40,887 bases of DNA from Nitrospirota bacterium (GTDB lineage Bacteria > JACPQY01), in the NCBI GenBank assembly GCA_016180645.1, contig JACPAV010000007.1, positions 1-40,887 on the forward strand, given 5' to 3'. A model generated the notes under the pieces. That model was not told where the DNA came from. It searched no databases and saw nothing but the letters and a program-made list of their open reading frames with translations. Every line of letters begins with the position of its first letter. Positions within the stretch are counted from its first letter, which is position 1. Positions 40,860 to 40,887 of this stretch are shown here, piece after piece. Position numbers and translations under genes: made by a program.

Positions 40860-40887
40860 TTCCCGCAGGAGGGACGGGTTCACCGCG

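Overview
Organism. The window is GC-rich and densely coded. It reads as a Gram-negative bacterium: it encodes several predicted lipoproteins, outer-membrane barrel candidates, a VirB1-like lytic transglycosylase and the Sec accessory genes yajC-secD-secF. The Cys-rich lipoprotein, the FG-GAP and FnIII giants and the yajC-secD-secF-recJ order suggest a lineage of the former Deltaproteobacteria (Myxococcota/Desulfobacterota-like) or a neighbouring candidate phylum. That placement is inference from gene content only. No tRNA, rRNA or CRISPR array was seen, and no gene-free stretch exceeds about 225 bases.

Left region (1-1893, minus strand). The window opens inside a REP-associated tyrosine transposase (RAYT). 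Next comes a small operon read right to left: a 2-Cys peroxiredoxin, a Rieske ferredoxin and a TetR regulator. The peroxiredoxin has an in-frame UGA exactly at the peroxidatic cysteine codon. A bacterial SECIS-like hairpin follows it, so it is very probably a selenoprotein.

Secretion/surface region (2089-12972, plus strand). A Cys-rich repeat lipoprotein is followed by a clear sigma70-type promoter and an apparent operon: an FG-GAP propeller lipoprotein, an outer-membrane barrel candidate, a TraV-like protein, a TraA/VirB2-like pilin, a 922-residue propeller lipoprotein, TraL, TraE and a membrane protein. This looks like part of an F-type type IV secretion gene set (V-A-L-E), with a foreign-looking lipoprotein gene between pilin and TraL. 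The pilin stop codon sits among two mutually exclusive hairpins.

Middle (13068-31070, minus strand). A lipase-like hydrolase is followed, upstream on the same strand, by a roughly 17-kb apparent operon. In transcription order it holds a FecR-domain protein, a 4699-residue FnIII/Ig/FG-GAP lipoprotein (14.1 kb, a third of the window), a coiled-coil protein, a membrane-anchored protein, a lytic transglycosylase and an OmpA-like protein.

Right region (31295-40859). A membrane-anchored Rieske-like protein lacking both histidine ligands is divergent from radA. After a small membrane protein come the minus-strand genes yajC-secD-secF-recJ and a metallo-beta-lactamase-fold hydrolase. The window ends with a PAP2 phosphatase and an outer-membrane barrel candidate.

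Repeats. Three double-palindrome elements with GTAG feet fit REP/BIME elements of the kind mobilised by RAYTs. Seven islands of degenerate 7-bp tandem repeats lie at gene starts, in signal peptides and in the RadA linker. Four homopolymer G/C runs of 10 bases lie inside genes for lipoproteins and one membrane-anchored protein, and could be slippage sites.
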